Shown: positions 63,958 to 64,000 of the stretch, piece by piece
How positions within the stretch are numbered: position 1 is the first letter of the stretch
Layout: the number at the start of each line of letters is the position of its first letter
Origin: Pseudomonas sp. UFMG81
Lineage (GTDB): Bacteria > Pseudomonadota > Gammaproteobacteria > Pseudomonadales > Pseudomonadaceae
NCBI RefSeq assembly: GCF_015354575.1
Contig: NZ_JACAFQ010000002.1
Location: forward strand, 194,157-258,156
Reading direction: 5' to 3'
DNA: 64,000 nucleotides
Notes under the pieces: generated by a model
The model's database searches: none
What the model saw: the letters and a program-made list of their open reading frames with translations, nothing else
Told to the model about the DNA's origin: nothing
Translations under genes and position numbers: made by a program

Positions 63958-64000
63958 TCTGCCGAACAACGGCTATATAGGTTAAAGGCCCCCTGCAGAA

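Overview
The window looks like the chromosome of a fluorescent Pseudomonas, most likely the P. putida group. It is GC-rich and densely coded. The gene order cmaX-crfX-cmpX-sigX-oprF-cobA is the Pseudomonas one, FleQ/FleSR flagellar control is present, and REP hairpin pairs of the P. putida type sit between genes. Species was not tested by any search.

Layout. (1) 1-4957, minus strand: a tightly coupled operon of sugar-modifying genes (DegT aminotransferase, WbqC-like protein, second PLP protein, GNAT, PhyH dioxygenase, methyltransferase, and the first codons of another gene), five of the six junctions being 4-bp ATGA overlaps. It lies back to back with a ketoacyl synthase III and next to fliC, so a role in building a flagellin glycan is the natural inference. 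(2) 6344-29976, plus strand: a flagellar block fliC-flaG-fliD-fliS-fliT, fleQ, fleSR, fliEFGHIJ, an HsbA-HsbR-HptB signalling insert, then fliK, fliLMNOPQR-flhB. Sigma-28 promoters are readable before fliC and fliS, and sigma-54 promoters before fleS, fliE, fliK and fliL. (3) 29977-33400, minus strand: GntR regulator, L-2-hydroxyglutarate oxidase and an MHS transporter, with two matching operator-like palindromes. (4) 34322-43735: NAD-dependent glutamate dehydrogenase gdhB, a 1.17-kb non-coding region, then divergent ppsR and ppsA. (5) 43896-49685: hydrolase, rraA, and the envelope-stress set cmaX-crfX-cmpX-sigX-oprF. (6) 49801-55615, minus strand: cobA, a phosphatase-kinase fusion, nitrate transporter nasA, and the nasS-nasT control pair. 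(7) 55741-63769: pyrD, rmf, rlmL (rlmKL), a CHASE-PAS-PAS-GGDEF diguanylate cyclase, and an AzgA-type purine permease.

How the genes work together. FleQ (c-di-GMP responsive) feeds FleSR, which with sigma-54 drives the basal body, export and hook-length genes; sigma-28 then drives the filament genes. HptB-HsbR-HsbA probably connects GacS-type phosphorelays to this block. NasS/NasT probably control nasA through the sigma-54 promoter and leader terminator seen upstream of nasA. SigX and the neighbouring membrane proteins tune the outer membrane around OprF.

The most unusual stretch is 39188-40358: two 77-codon-long inverted arms carrying conserved nested hairpins, with paired compensatory changes, flanking a REP pair and about 21 copies of a hexanucleotide, with further short tandem repeats on the outer sides. 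It encodes no convincing protein. The other points most worth follow-up are the nasA leader, the glycan operon with its acyl synthase, and the PP2C-kinase fusion.
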